From Acidimicrobiia bacterium (lineage in GTDB: Bacteria; Actinomycetota; Acidimicrobiia; Acidimicrobiales; Aldehydirespiratoraceae): 42,167 bases of DNA. The stretch lies in contig JAJEDD010000043.1 of assembly GCA_022821685.1 (NCBI GenBank), forward strand, positions 1 to 42,167. The letters run 5' to 3'. Both the position numbers and the translations under genes were made by a program. Below the pieces are notes generated by a model, which saw only the letters and a program-made list of their open reading frames with translations, was not told where the DNA came from and made no database searches. Shown here piece after piece: positions 1 to 8,294 of the stretch (position 1 is the stretch's first letter; each line of letters opens with the position of its first letter).

Positions 1-62
1 GAGGCCGAGCTTGCGAGGCCGTGGCCCGAGCGGCCCGTGAGCGAAGCGAACAAGAGCGGGAG
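1..62 (+). repeat. Shortened copy of the interspersed 145-bp repeat
   Basis: Begins with the same GAGGCCGAG end as the full copies at 7433, 13476, 28384 and 30704, then jumps to GCGAGGCCGTGG and to the core GCGGCCCGTGAGCG...GCGAACAAGAGCGGGA. The middle of the element and its distal end are missing. It may continue to the left of the window. It lies just downstream of the CLC gene stop. Confidence 0.7.
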
Positions 63-71
63 ATGCGGTGT

Positions 72-1760
72 TCAGCCCTCGGTTTCTTCGAGGATCTCGC
101 CGAGGCGCACCACGTCGTCCTCGGTGACGACGCCGATGAAGTTGCCGGAGCCGTCGGTCACCGCCAGAACCTCGACGTCGGCCGCCTCCATCGCCACCAC
201 CGCGTCGCGCACCGTCCACGACGGTGATGCGGCCGGCAGGTCGGTGGTCATCATGGACTCGACGGAGGTGGTCTCCCATTCGTCGCGGCTCACCGACGAG
301 AGCTGCGACAGCTGCGCCATCCCCAGGTAGGTGCTGCCCTCCACCACCGGCACCACCCGCTCGCGCCGGCCGAGCACATGCATGTACACGAACTCCGACA
401 CGGTGGCGTCGGGGGGCACCGTCAGCACGTCGGTGGCGAGGATCGAGCTGAGGGGCAGGGTGAAGCGCTGCTCGAGGTGGCCCAGCCGCTTGGACAGCTG
501 GTACTCGGTCACCGACGACGGGCCGCCCACCACCTGGCTCACCGCCGCGGCCACCAGTGCGGGCACCACGAAGGCGGCCGCCCCGGTGGACTCGGCCACG
601 AACATCACCGCCGCGATGGGGGCCCGGTAGCCGGCGCCGAGGAAGGCGGCGAGGCCCAGCGTGGCGTACAGGCCGGTGGAGGTGGCGTCGAGGGCCACGC
701 CCACGAACTGGCCCCCGATCACCCCGAGGGTGGCCAGCGGGATGAACAGGCCGCCGACTCCGTCGCCAAGCACGGTGGCCAGCGTGGCTGCGACCCTGAT
801 CCCGAACAGCAGGGCGATCAACCCCAGCGCGTCCTGCTGCACCACCCACTCCATGGCCCTGGTGCCCGGCCCGAGGCTGAGCACCTCGTCGAAGGCGACG
901 TCGGCCAGCAGCGCCAACCCGGCCATGACCGCAGCCGAGGCCACCGCCCGCTTGAACCAGGAGACGGTGTGGGTGGCGTGCTTGGCCCGGCGCACCAGCC
1001 AGGCGAAGGCCCGGCCCCCCAGCCCGGCCGCGATCCCCAGGATGAGCGCCCCCAGCAGGTCGCCGATCTGCACGTCGAGCACCGCGGCGGCGCCGTCGGC
1101 CCCGACGGGCCCCTCGCCGAGGAAGGGCACGACGGGCGTGCTGCCCACCAGGAACACGAACGTCACGTAGCTGGCAGCCGAGGCGATCAACGAGGGGAGC
1201 AGCGCCTGCGGGGTCACGTCGTCGCGGTAGGGGGCCTCCAGCGCGAAGATCACCCCGGTGGCCGGAGTCTTGAACACCGCGGCCACTCCCGCGGCGGCTC
1301 CCGCGGTGAGCAGCAGGCGGGCCTCGTCGCGCCGGAAGAAGCGTCCCAGGCGCTCATGGACGAACAGGCCGATCGAGGAGCCCGCGTACAGCGACGGGCC
1401 CTCCAGGCCCATGGCGCCGCCCGAGCCGATGGTGGCCACCCCCGCCAGCAGCTTGGCGGGCAGGAACCGGAACCCGATGGTGGGATGGCGCTCGTGGAAC
1501 GCTCGGACGTACTCGTCGGAGGTGGAGCCCGACGTGCCGCCGCCCACGGTGCGCAGCACCAGCTTGGAGGCGACGATGCCGACCACGGGGGCCAGCGCCA
1601 GCACGGCCAGGGGCTGCTCCAAGACCCGCTCCAGCACGATGTGCAGCGCCAACGTCTCGAAGGCGGCCACCACCAGCGCCACGATCACGCCGGTGGCCGC
1701 CGACGCGGCCAGCAGGCGAGGGTTGCGGGCCTGGCGCAGGGTCGCGGTCAGCGGTCGCAT
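72..1760 (-). CDS. CLC-family chloride channel/transporter with C-terminal CBS pair
   Basis: A 562-residue integral membrane protein that should move chloride (or exchange it for protons) across the cytoplasmic membrane. Seen: a long hydrophobic core of about 430 residues, the motif GLEGP at residues 118-122 (the GxEGP loop whose Glu is the gating residue in the family) and GLFIP at 337-341 (the GxFxP loop). Residues from about 440 to the end form two CBS repeats, which in this family bind adenine nucleotides and modulate gating. The start was chosen at the ATG giving a short basic N terminus before the first membrane helix. It is divergent from the small gene at 1804. Whether it is a channel or an H+/Cl- antiporter cannot be settled from sequence by eye. 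Confidence 0.93.
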   Translation of the reverse strand: MRPLTATLRQARNPRLLAASAATGVIVALVVAAFETLALHIVLERVLEQPLAVLALAPVVGIVASKLVLRTVGGGTSGSTSDEYVRAFHERHPTIGFRFLPAKLLAGVATIGSGGAMGLEGPSLYAGSSIGLFVHERLGRFFRRDEARLLLTAGAAAGVAAVFKTPATGVIFALEAPYRDDVTPQALLPSLIASAASYVTFVFLVGSTPVVPFLGEGPVGADGAAAVLDVQIGDLLGALILGIAAGLGGRAFAWLVRRAKHATHTVSWFKRAVASAAVMAGLALLADVAFDEVLSLGPGTRAMEWVVQQDALGLIALLFGIRVAATLATVLGDGVGGLFIPLATLGVIGGQFVGVALDATSTGLYATLGLAAFLGAGYRAPIAAVMFVAESTGAAAFVVPALVAAAVSQVVGGPSSVTEYQLSKRLGHLEQRFTLPLSSILATDVLTVPPDATVSEFVYMHVLGRRERVVPVVEGSTYLGMAQLSQLSSVSRDEWETTSVESMMTTDLPAASPSWTVRDAVVAMEAADVEVLAVTDGSGNFIGVVTEDDVVRLGEILEETEG

Positions 1761-1803
1761 CCGCTACTTGTACCCGCCCGCGCCGGATCTTATGGTGTCA
1801 GAC

Positions 1804-2007
1804 ATGATGGATGAGCGTCATGATATTTCAGTGCGGCTCTCGGCCATTGCCGAAGAGCTGGCGGATCTGGCTCTTGAGAGCTTGCGTGATTCGGTCGAGG
1901 CGGGGGCAACGAAGCCGTCGGAGGACGAGAAGCGCCTCGCTCGGGCCCGGCGAGCCGTCGAGAAGGCCGCGCATCTGCTTCGGTCCGATCTGTCACCGCC
2001 CGCGTGA
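1804..2007 (+). CDS. Small helical protein, 67 aa, unknown function
   Basis: A short reading frame beginning MMDERHDISVRL and ending LLRSDLSPPA. It is charged and predicted almost wholly helical, with Leu/Ala heptad-like spacing in residues 9-30 and 43-60, so a small helical hairpin or coiled-coil is likely. An in-frame ATG lies 12 bases upstream (1792) and could be the true start. The gene is divergent from the CLC gene and convergent with transaldolase. I do not recognise the family; the codon pattern (G/C-rich third positions) and the clean helical composition are the reasons for calling it real. Confidence 0.6.
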   Translation: MMDERHDISVRLSAIAEELADLALESLRDSVEAGATKPSEDEKRLARARRAVEKAAHLLRSDLSPPA

Positions 2008-2128
2008 GCCGCAGACTACCGGGCGCCGAGCGAACAACTGCGCCATCCAACGGCCCGGTGAGCAAGGTCAAGGGTCGAACGGGTGGCATCGCCAGGCCCG
2101 AGACGAATCGCTATGGGCCGGGGCGCGA

Positions 2129-3226
2129 TCAGAGGCCGTCGGCCTTGTCGTTGAGAGCGACCAGCAACTCGTCGAAGCTCTTGGCGAAGGCGGCCACGCC
2201 CTCGTCTTCGAGCTGGGCGGCGACGGCTGCGAGGTCGATGCCCATCGCCGCGATGCGGTCGAGCGCCTCGGCGGCCTCGTCGATCCCCGACGCGAGGGTG
2301 GGCGCGGCCGTGCCGTGATGCTCGAAGGCCTCCAGGGTGGCGTCGGGAAGGGTGTTGACCGTGTGGGGGCCGATCAGCTCGTCGACGTAGAGCGTGTCGG
2401 GGTAGGCCGGGTTCTTGGTGGACGTGCTGGCCCACAGCAGCCGCTGGGGCCGGGCTCCGCGGGCGGCCAGCGCCTGCCAGCGCGGCTCCGAGCAGAGCCT
2501 TTGGAAGTGCGAGTAGGCCACCTTGGCGTTGGCGATGGCCGCTGTGCCCCGAAGCCGCAGTGCCTCGTCGGACCCGATGGCCTCCAGGCGCCGGTCGACC
2601 TCGGTGTCGATCCTCGACACGAAGAACGAGGCCACGCTGGACACGCCCGACAGGTCGCCGGGGTTCTGCTCGAGCCCCGACATGTAGGCGTCGGCCACCT
2701 CCAGGTAGCGCTCGACGCTGAAGATCAGGGTCACGTTGATGCTGTTGCCCTCGGCGATCATTTCGGCGATGGGGACCAGACCCTCGGCCGTTCCGGGAAT
2801 CTTCACGTAAAGGTTCGGCAGCGCCAGCTGCTCGTGGAGGCGCCGGGCCGCGGCGGCGGTGGCGGCCGAGTCTCGGGCGAGGTCGGGGGCGACCTCCACC
2901 GACACGTAGCCGTCGAGGCCGTCGGAATCGTCGTAGACCGGTCGCAGGACTGAGGCCGCGGCGGCAATGTCGGAGGTCACCAGGCGCCAGTACGACGACT
3001 CGACGTCGAGCCCGGCCGCGATGGCGTCGCGGAACTCGTCGTCGTAGTCGGCGGTAGCGGTGATGGCCTTCTGGAATATCGACGGGTTGGAGGTCAGGCC
3101 CCGCACGCCCTGCTCGACCCAGCGGCGCAGGTCGCCTCCGGTGATCCAGCCCCGGCGGATGTTGTCCAGCCAGGGACTCTGGCCGCAGTGCCGGTAGAGC
3201 TCGTGCAGTCTGGTGGTGTTTGTCAT
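2129..3226 (-). CDS. tal: Transaldolase
   Basis: Cytosolic enzyme of the non-oxidative pentose phosphate pathway, transferring a dihydroxyacetone unit from sedoheptulose 7-phosphate to glyceraldehyde 3-phosphate via a Schiff base on lysine. The 365-aa protein has the family signatures GLTSNPSIFQKAI near residue 40, NLYVKIPGT (the Schiff-base lysine region) and LLWASTSTKNPAY. The length matches the longer actinobacterial/cyanobacterial transaldolases of about 360-380 aa. The ATG overlaps the TGA of the transketolase gene by four bases (ATGA), so the two are almost certainly one transcript with coupled translation. A much longer open frame runs through the start codon, but its upstream portion is the wrong frame of transketolase. 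Confidence 0.96.
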   Translation of the reverse strand: MTNTTRLHELYRHCGQSPWLDNIRRGWITGGDLRRWVEQGVRGLTSNPSIFQKAITATADYDDEFRDAIAAGLDVESSYWRLVTSDIAAAASVLRPVYDDSDGLDGYVSVEVAPDLARDSAATAAAARRLHEQLALPNLYVKIPGTAEGLVPIAEMIAEGNSINVTLIFSVERYLEVADAYMSGLEQNPGDLSGVSSVASFFVSRIDTEVDRRLEAIGSDEALRLRGTAAIANAKVAYSHFQRLCSEPRWQALAARGARPQRLLWASTSTKNPAYPDTLYVDELIGPHTVNTLPDATLEAFEHHGTAAPTLASGIDEAAEALDRIAAMGIDLAAVAAQLEDEGVAAFAKSFDELLVALNDKADGL

Positions 3227-5190
3227 GTTGAATCCGTTCGGCCTCGGAGTAGCTCTTTGGCCCTGGCCGCAACGTTGGCGGCGGAGATCCCGAGCTTCTC
3301 CATCACCACCGCGCCCGGCGCCGAGGCCCCGAAGCGGTCGATGCCCACCGCCTCGTCGGTCCAACGGTGCCAGCCCATCGTTGCGCCCGCCTCCACCGCC
3401 AGCGACGGCAGGTCGGGCCGCAGGATCCGGTCCTGCTCGGCGCGAGGCTGCTCGGCGAACAGCTCCCACGACGGCAGCGACACCACCCGGGCGACCACCC
3501 CCTCGGCGGACAGGGCATCGGCGGCGTCGCAGCACACCGCCACTTCGCTGCCGGTTGCCACCAGGGTCAAGGCGGGGTCGTCGGGCTCGCGCAGCGCGTA
3601 GCCGCCTGCCGCCACCGCCTCGGCCCGGGTCTCGGCCAGCACCGGCACGCCCTGTCGGGTGAGGATCAGCGCGGTCGGGCCCGGCGACTCCACCGCCACC
3701 CGCCAGGCGCCCACCGTCTCGGTGGCGTCGGCGGGCCGGATCACCCGCAGGTTGGGAATGGCCCGCAGCGAGGCCAGGTGCTCCACCGGCTGATGGGTGG
3801 GGCCGTCCTCGCCCACCCCCACCGAGTCGTGGCTCCACACGAAGATCACCTTGGCCTCCGACAACGCGGCGAGGCGCACCGCGGGCCGCATGTAGTCGGC
3901 GAACACCAGGAACGTGCCGACAACCGGTATGGCGCCGCCGTGCAGGGTCATGCCGTTGGCGATGGCCCCCATGGCGTGCTCGCGCACGCCGAAGTAGATC
4001 TGGCGCCCGCCGGGCTCGCCGGCTGAGAACACTCCGGCCCCCGCGATGGCGGTGCCGGTGTTGCCGGTGAGGTCGGCGCCGCCGCCGGTGAGCCCCGGCA
4101 CCACCGCCAGCAGCGCCTTCAGGGTGGCACTGGAGGCTTGGCGGGTGGCGACCGACTGGCCCGGCGCCCACGACGGCAGCGATTCCTCCCAGCCGGCGCG
4201 CCCCGAAGCGGCCAGGCAGGCCTCCAGCCCGGCGCGGTCGCCGTCGAAGGCGGCGGTGCGGGCCTCCCAGGCGAAGCGCTCGCTCTGGCCCGCGGTGCCG
4301 GCTTGGCGGTAGTGGTCGAGCACCTCGGCCGGGATGTGGAACGACTCGTCGGCGGGCAGTCCCATCAGCTCCTTGGTGGCCGCGATCTCCTCGTCGAAGA
4401 GGGCGTAGCCGTGCGCGGCCGGGGTTCCCGACGCCTGCGGGGCTCCAGCGGCGATCACCGAGCGCAGGATCACCAGCGACGGCCGGTCCCCGACCTCGGC
4501 CGCGGCCCGCAGCCCGGCCTCCAGGGCATCGAGGTCCTCGGCCGCCTCGCCCAGTTCGACCACATGCCAGCCGTAGGCCCGGAACCGCCCGGCGGCGTCG
4601 TCGGAGAGGGCGAGGTCGGTGCCGCCGTCGATGGTGACCCGGTTGTCGTCGTAGACCACCGCCAGCCGGCCCAGGCCCAAGTGTCCGGCCAGGGAGGCCG
4701 CCTCGTGGCTGATTCCCTCGGACAGGTCGCCGTCGCCCGCGATCACGAAGATCCGGTGGTCGCAGATCTCGGCGCCGAAGCGGGTCCGCAGCTGGCGCTC
4801 GGCGATGGCCATCCCCACCGCGTTGGCGATGCCCTGCCCCAGTGGTCCGGTGGTCACCTCCACCCCCGGAGTGCAGCCCACCTCGGGATGGCCGGGGGTG
4901 GGCGACCCCCACTGCCGGAAGTGCCTCAGGTCGTCGAGGGTGAGGCCGTGCCCGGTGAGGTGGAGCATGGCGTACTGCAGGATCGAGGCGTGGCCGGCCG
5001 ACAGCACGAACCGGTCCCGGTCGGGCCAGTCGGGCCTCTCGGCGTCGTAGCGCATGATCCGGGTCCACAGCACATGGGCCAGCGGGGCCAGGGCCATGGC
5101 CGTGCCCTGATGGCCCGATCGGGCCTCGTGGGGCGCGTCCATGGCCAGCGCCTTGATGACGTTGATTCCAAGCCTCTCGATGGAAGTCAC
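3223..5190 (-). CDS. tkt: Transketolase
   Basis: Thiamine-diphosphate enzyme moving two-carbon ketol units between sugar phosphates in the pentose phosphate pathway. The protein is 655 aa, the usual length. The N-terminal domain shows the substrate-site histidine region (SGHQGT, SAGHASILQY), TTGPLGQGIANAVG, and the ThDP/metal motif GDGDLSEGISHEA followed by VYDDN. The middle Pyr domain shows FGVREHAMGAIANG, with the catalytic Glu in REHAMG, and HDSVGVGEDGPTHQPVEHL. A purine-rich GGAGG lies about 12 bases ahead of the ATG on the minus strand. It is the first gene of a tkt-tal operon, supplying linked steps of one pathway. Confidence 0.97.
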   Translation of the reverse strand: MTSIERLGINVIKALAMDAPHEARSGHQGTAMALAPLAHVLWTRIMRYDAERPDWPDRDRFVLSAGHASILQYAMLHLTGHGLTLDDLRHFRQWGSPTPGHPEVGCTPGVEVTTGPLGQGIANAVGMAIAERQLRTRFGAEICDHRIFVIAGDGDLSEGISHEAASLAGHLGLGRLAVVYDDNRVTIDGGTDLALSDDAAGRFRAYGWHVVELGEAAEDLDALEAGLRAAAEVGDRPSLVILRSVIAAGAPQASGTPAAHGYALFDEEIAATKELMGLPADESFHIPAEVLDHYRQAGTAGQSERFAWEARTAAFDGDRAGLEACLAASGRAGWEESLPSWAPGQSVATRQASSATLKALLAVVPGLTGGGADLTGNTGTAIAGAGVFSAGEPGGRQIYFGVREHAMGAIANGMTLHGGAIPVVGTFLVFADYMRPAVRLAALSEAKVIFVWSHDSVGVGEDGPTHQPVEHLASLRAIPNLRVIRPADATETVGAWRVAVESPGPTALILTRQGVPVLAETRAEAVAAGGYALREPDDPALTLVATGSEVAVCCDAADALSAEGVVARVVSLPSWELFAEQPRAEQDRILRPDLPSLAVEAGATMGWHRWTDEAVGIDRFGASAPGAVVMEKLGISAANVAARAKELLRGRTDST

Positions 5191-5352
5191 CGGCCCTCCG
5201 TCCGCTGGTTGGCTAGTGGTGCGCGCACCCGCGGCTCACCATAGAACACTCCACCGGCTCGAAGGGGGAGCGGCCCAGCCCCGCTTTGAGACTTCGCTGC
5301 CGCCGTCGCCCTTGGGCCAGACCCACCGTGCTCAGAGGGTGGGCAACCCCGG

Positions 5353-5739
5353 TCAGCTCGAGGGCGGCAGCAGGGTGTAGGGAACCACCGTCACCGGTCC
5401 CGCGTCGATGCGGGCCCGGGCCTCGACGGTGCCGTAGTCGGCGAACTCGAGCTCGGCCCGCACCAGCCGGTAGTTGAACTTGCCCGGCTCCACCTGCAGC
5501 GGCTGCACGTTGCGGGCTATCTGCTCGTCGCCCCGGAAGTAGGCGACCTCGAGCGCCCCGGCGCCCGACTCGCCCGGCGCGCAGCGAACGATCACCACCA
5601 GGTGGGGCGCCCACACCAGCGGCACCTCCGACGGCGCGGCGGCCGAGAACTGCACTCCGGTCAGGTCGATGCGGGTGGAGGGTCCCGGCACCTGGCGGAG
5701 TTGGATGTCGTCGATGAACAGGGCAGCCACGATGTCCAT
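5353..5739 (-). CDS. Small beta-rich protein of unknown function, 128 aa
   Basis: Starts MDIVAALFIDDIQLR and ends TVVPYTLLPPSS. It has no signal peptide or membrane segment. Alternating hydrophobic residues throughout (for example HLVVIVRC, ALEVAYFRG, RAELEFADYG) suggest a compact beta-sandwich. In outline it resembles the small DUF6941-type proteins that begin with a statement-like beta strand and carry a receiver of ligands, but this is a weak impression. The gene starts 71 bases from the divergent carboxypeptidase gene and shares that intergenic region, and it lies upstream of tkt on the same strand with a 162-base gap. Function unknown. Confidence 0.65.
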   Translation of the reverse strand: MDIVAALFIDDIQLRQVPGPSTRIDLTGVQFSAAAPSEVPLVWAPHLVVIVRCAPGESGAGALEVAYFRGDEQIARNVQPLQVEPGKFNYRLVRAELEFADYGTVEARARIDAGPVTVVPYTLLPPSS

Positions 5740-5810
5740 GGCCGCGACGCTACCGAGACCGGATGCCAGCCAGGCGCTCGCGCCCCTTCGCCGCGGGCGG
5801 GCGGCGTACC

Positions 5811-7388
5811 ATGGCGCGGATGCGCCGGATCCTGGTCTCGATCGTGCTGGCCGCGCTGGCCGCCACCGCGGTCGGCTCGTATGTCCAGGCGCGGCGCATC
5901 AATGCCGACTCTGATCCGGGCTGGGTCGTCGACGCCGGTCCCCCCCAGATGGTGGTGGGCACGCCCCTGCTGAGCGTGCGCCGGACGCCGTCGTGGCTGT
6001 CGGGCCCGGTCACCGAGGCCCGCCTCGTCGAGCGGCTCTCCGATGTGGCCGCGCTGCCCAGCGCCCCGCCGCAGACCTGCCTGGCCGCCTACCGCAACGG
6101 CGAGCCCGTCATGCTCGAGCAAGCCGACGCGCCGCTCGTGCCGTCCTCGCTGATGAAGATCGTCACCGCGGCCGTGATCCTCGAGACCGCCGGCCCCGAG
6201 GCGACGTTCAGCACCGAGGTCTTCGTGCGCGCCGCGGACGTGACCGCGGCCTCCGGCGGCGTGCTCACCGGCGACGTCTTCCTGGTGGGACGGGGCGACC
6301 CGGTCCTGTCGACGCTCTCCTATATCCGGCGCTTCGGTGAGCCCATGGCCCACACCGACTTCACCGATCTGGCGGTGCAGGCCGCGGCGAGCCTGCGCGA
6401 CCGGGGCATCACCCGAGTCGAGGGCCGAGTCCTGGCCGACGAGTCGCGGTTCCCCGAGGCGGAGCGGGACTACTCCGGCCAGATCGTCCAGCCCGGCAAC
6501 CAGCCCATCTGGAAGCAGTCCTACGTCAACAGCAACCAGGTGGGCCCCCTGTCGGCGCTGCTGCTCAACGACGGATACGTGTCGTTCCCGGAATCGGCGG
6601 ACTACGCCGGCCGGCGCCAGAACGTGCGGGCCGCCGATCCCGCCCTGCACGCGGCCGAGGTGCTCGACGGGCTGATCGAGTCCCGCGGCATCGCCGTGTC
6701 GGCGCCGGCCGGCAAGGGCACCGCGCCGCCGCGGTCCGAGCTCTTCTCGCTGGGCGTTGTCGAGTCGCCGCCGATGTCGGACATCGTGGCCCGGATGCTG
6801 CGCCACTCCGACAACACCACAGCCGAGATGCTCCTCAAAGACATCGGCCGGCGCTTCTCGGGCTCGGCGCGAGCCGACGCGGTGGCCGACGTCGCCGATG
6901 TGCTGGGGCGGCTGCTGGGCGTGCCGACCGCCGGGATCATCATCGCCGACGGGTCGGGACTGTCGCTGCACAACCGGCTGACCTGCGACCTGATCGCCGG
7001 GCTGCTGCTGCGGGCCGGCCCCGACTCGCCGCTGGTGACGGGTCTGGCCGTGGTGGGCGAGAGCGGCACGCTGCGGGACTGCGACGCCGAGCCGCAACCC
7101 GCCGCCGAGACGGTGTGGGCCAAGAGCGGCACCCTCAACGACGTGTCGGCCATCGCCGGGGTGACCGTGGCCCGCAACGGCGATGTGCTCACCTTCGCTC
7201 TGATATCCAACCGCGAGGGCCTGATCTTCGATCTCGGCTTCTGCAACGACCTGCAGCGGGGCCTGATCTCGGCCGCGGCTGGCCATCCCTACGGCCCGTC
7301 ATCGGCCGACGCTGCGCTGCACCCCGCGCCGGCAAGAGCGCCGGTAGCCGACCTCGCTCCCGAGCCGGAGTCCGACGACGGGCAATAG
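5811..7388 (+). CDS. dacB: D-alanyl-D-alanine carboxypeptidase/endopeptidase, PBP4 (S13) type
   Basis: A low-molecular-weight penicillin-binding protein that trims peptidoglycan stem peptides outside the membrane. The 525-aa product has a short basic N terminus and a hydrophobic stretch at about residues 7-24 serving as signal peptide or anchor. The three active-site motifs are present in order: SxxK as SLMK (Ser113, Lys116), SxN as SDN (333-335), and KTG as KSG (438-440). The large spacing between the first two motifs is typical of S13 enzymes, which carry extra domains between them. The start ATG at 5811 was chosen because it gives a clean signal; an internal ATG at 5820 is also possible. 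The C-terminal tail after about residue 495 is Pro/Ala-rich and probably disordered. Confidence 0.92.
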   Translation: MARMRRILVSIVLAALAATAVGSYVQARRINADSDPGWVVDAGPPQMVVGTPLLSVRRTPSWLSGPVTEARLVERLSDVAALPSAPPQTCLAAYRNGEPVMLEQADAPLVPSSLMKIVTAAVILETAGPEATFSTEVFVRAADVTAASGGVLTGDVFLVGRGDPVLSTLSYIRRFGEPMAHTDFTDLAVQAAASLRDRGITRVEGRVLADESRFPEAERDYSGQIVQPGNQPIWKQSYVNSNQVGPLSALLLNDGYVSFPESADYAGRRQNVRAADPALHAAEVLDGLIESRGIAVSAPAGKGTAPPRSELFSLGVVESPPMSDIVARMLRHSDNTTAEMLLKDIGRRFSGSARADAVADVADVLGRLLGVPTAGIIIADGSGLSLHNRLTCDLIAGLLLRAGPDSPLVTGLAVVGESGTLRDCDAEPQPAAETVWAKSGTLNDVSAIAGVTVARNGDVLTFALISNREGLIFDLGFCNDLQRGLISAAAGHPYGPSSADAALHPAPARAPVADLAPEPESDDGQ

Positions 7389-7432
7389 GCAAGAGCAGAG
7401 CCGCCGATGGGCAAATGCGGAGCATTAGAGGG

Positions 7433-7578
7433 CGCGCAAATAGGTGAGAGCCAGTCGCGTCGCAGCGGGGTCATTCCCGCTCTTGTTCGCTGCGCTCACG
7501 GGCCGCCCAAACCACAACAACACAGCCCACGGCCTCGCCCGTATGGGCCGGATTCGCTCGCCTACTCGCTCGGCCTCT
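7433..7578 (-). repeat. Interspersed 145-bp repeat, full copy
   Basis: Reads on the minus strand. It starts AGAGGCCGAGCGAGTAGG and ends near ACCTATTTGCGCGC. Imperfect terminal inverted repeats (GCGAGTAGGCGAG against CTCACCTATTTGC), an inner hairpin GCCC-ATAC-GGGC and a nested stem GCAGCG/CGCTGC around AGCGGG-AATGA-CCCGCT are visible. It fills the gap between dacB and secG. Same element as at 13476, 28384 and 30704. Confidence 0.9.
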
Positions 7579-7655
7579 TGGGCGCGGAACGGCCAGAGCA
7601 AGAGATGCCGTGGGGCTAGCGGCTCGCGGGCGAGGGGCTGGTAGTCTCGGGGGCT

Positions 7656-7880
7656 GTGATCTGGTTCGTCGCCCCGCTGCATGTGTTGTCCGCGCTGGTG
7701 CTGGTGTTCCTGGTGCTGCTGCACAGCGGCAAGGGCGGCGGACTGTCGGACATGTTCGGCGGCGGGTTGGGCGCGCAAGCGGCCGGGTCGACCGTGGTGG
7801 AGCGCAACCTCGACCGGATCACCATCGTCGCCGCGCTGATCTTCGCCTTCGCGTCGATCTCCTACGCTCTGATCATCTGA
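7656..7880 (+). CDS. secG: Preprotein translocase subunit SecG
   Basis: Small membrane subunit of the SecYEG channel that assists SecA-driven protein export. The 74-aa product has two membrane helices (about residues 3-22 and 53-73) joined by the diagnostic Gly-rich cytoplasmic loop GKGGGLSDMFGGG. The start is GTG, giving MIWFVAPLHVL, with a G-rich stretch a few bases ahead as ribosome site. The length is normal for SecG. It stands alone, not beside tpiA or pgk as in many genomes; the repeat at 7433-7578 sits just upstream and may have separated it from its usual neighbours. Confidence 0.93.
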   Translation: MIWFVAPLHVLSALVLVFLVLLHSGKGGGLSDMFGGGLGAQAAGSTVVERNLDRITIVAALIFAFASISYALII

Positions 7881-7944
7881 GACCAGCGCACCAGTTCTCG
7901 TACTCGCTCTAGGATCGGGGGCTGCTGTCGAAGAAGGAGCGCGC

Positions 7945-8286
7945 ATGGAAGCGTCCGACGTCCCCGAGATCGATATCGACGAACTGGAGCGGCGACGCGC
8001 CGGCGGTGCGGCCGTCTTCGATGTGCGCGAGCCCGACGAATACGAGGAGGTCCGGATACCGGGAGCGGTGCTGGCACCTCTGGCGTCGGTGCCCGACGCG
8101 GTCGAGGAGTTCCGGGCCGCGTCGCAGCACACTTCGGTCTGCGTGGTGTGCGCCATGGGAGGCCGCAGCGCCCAGGCCGTCGGGTTCCTGGTCTCCCAGG
8201 GAGTCGACGCGGTGAACGTCGCCGGCGGCACCAACGGCTGGCATCAGTCGGGCAGGCCAGTGGAGTCGGGTCCCGCACCCACCTGA
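7945..8286 (+). CDS. Single-domain rhodanese-like sulfurtransferase
   Basis: A 113-aa cytoplasmic rhodanese fold that carries a persulfide on an active-site cysteine. Seen: FDVREPDEYEEVRIPGA near residues 25-41 (the classic D-V-R-E-P-x-E motif), then the active-site loop C69-A-M-G-G-R74-S, matching CxxGxR, and the closing VAGGTNGWHQSG. A strong AGGAG lies about 10 bases ahead of the ATG. RNase D begins only eight bases after the stop, so the two are likely co-transcribed. The sulfur acceptor is unknown. Confidence 0.92.
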   Translation: MEASDVPEIDIDELERRRAGGAAVFDVREPDEYEEVRIPGAVLAPLASVPDAVEEFRAASQHTSVCVVCAMGGRSAQAVGFLVSQGVDAVNVAGGTNGWHQSGRPVESGPAPT

Positions 8287-8294
8287 ATCATCCC

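Noticed and set aside
378..1814. A 478-codon plus-strand frame opposite the CLC gene
   Set aside because: His/Gly/Gln-rich shadow of the CLC coding strand; the minus strand carries the family motifs and CBS domains.
2129..5068. A 979-codon frame covering transaldolase and most of transketolase
   Set aside because: Only the last 365 codons read as protein (transaldolase). The first part is an Arg/Pro/Gly-rich wrong frame of the transketolase gene.
7425..8234. A 269-codon minus-strand frame beginning over the rhodanese gene and ending in the repeat
   Set aside because: The plus-strand rhodanese and SecG genes explain this DNA. Only the last ~50 codons are of interest, as the repeat's own open frame.
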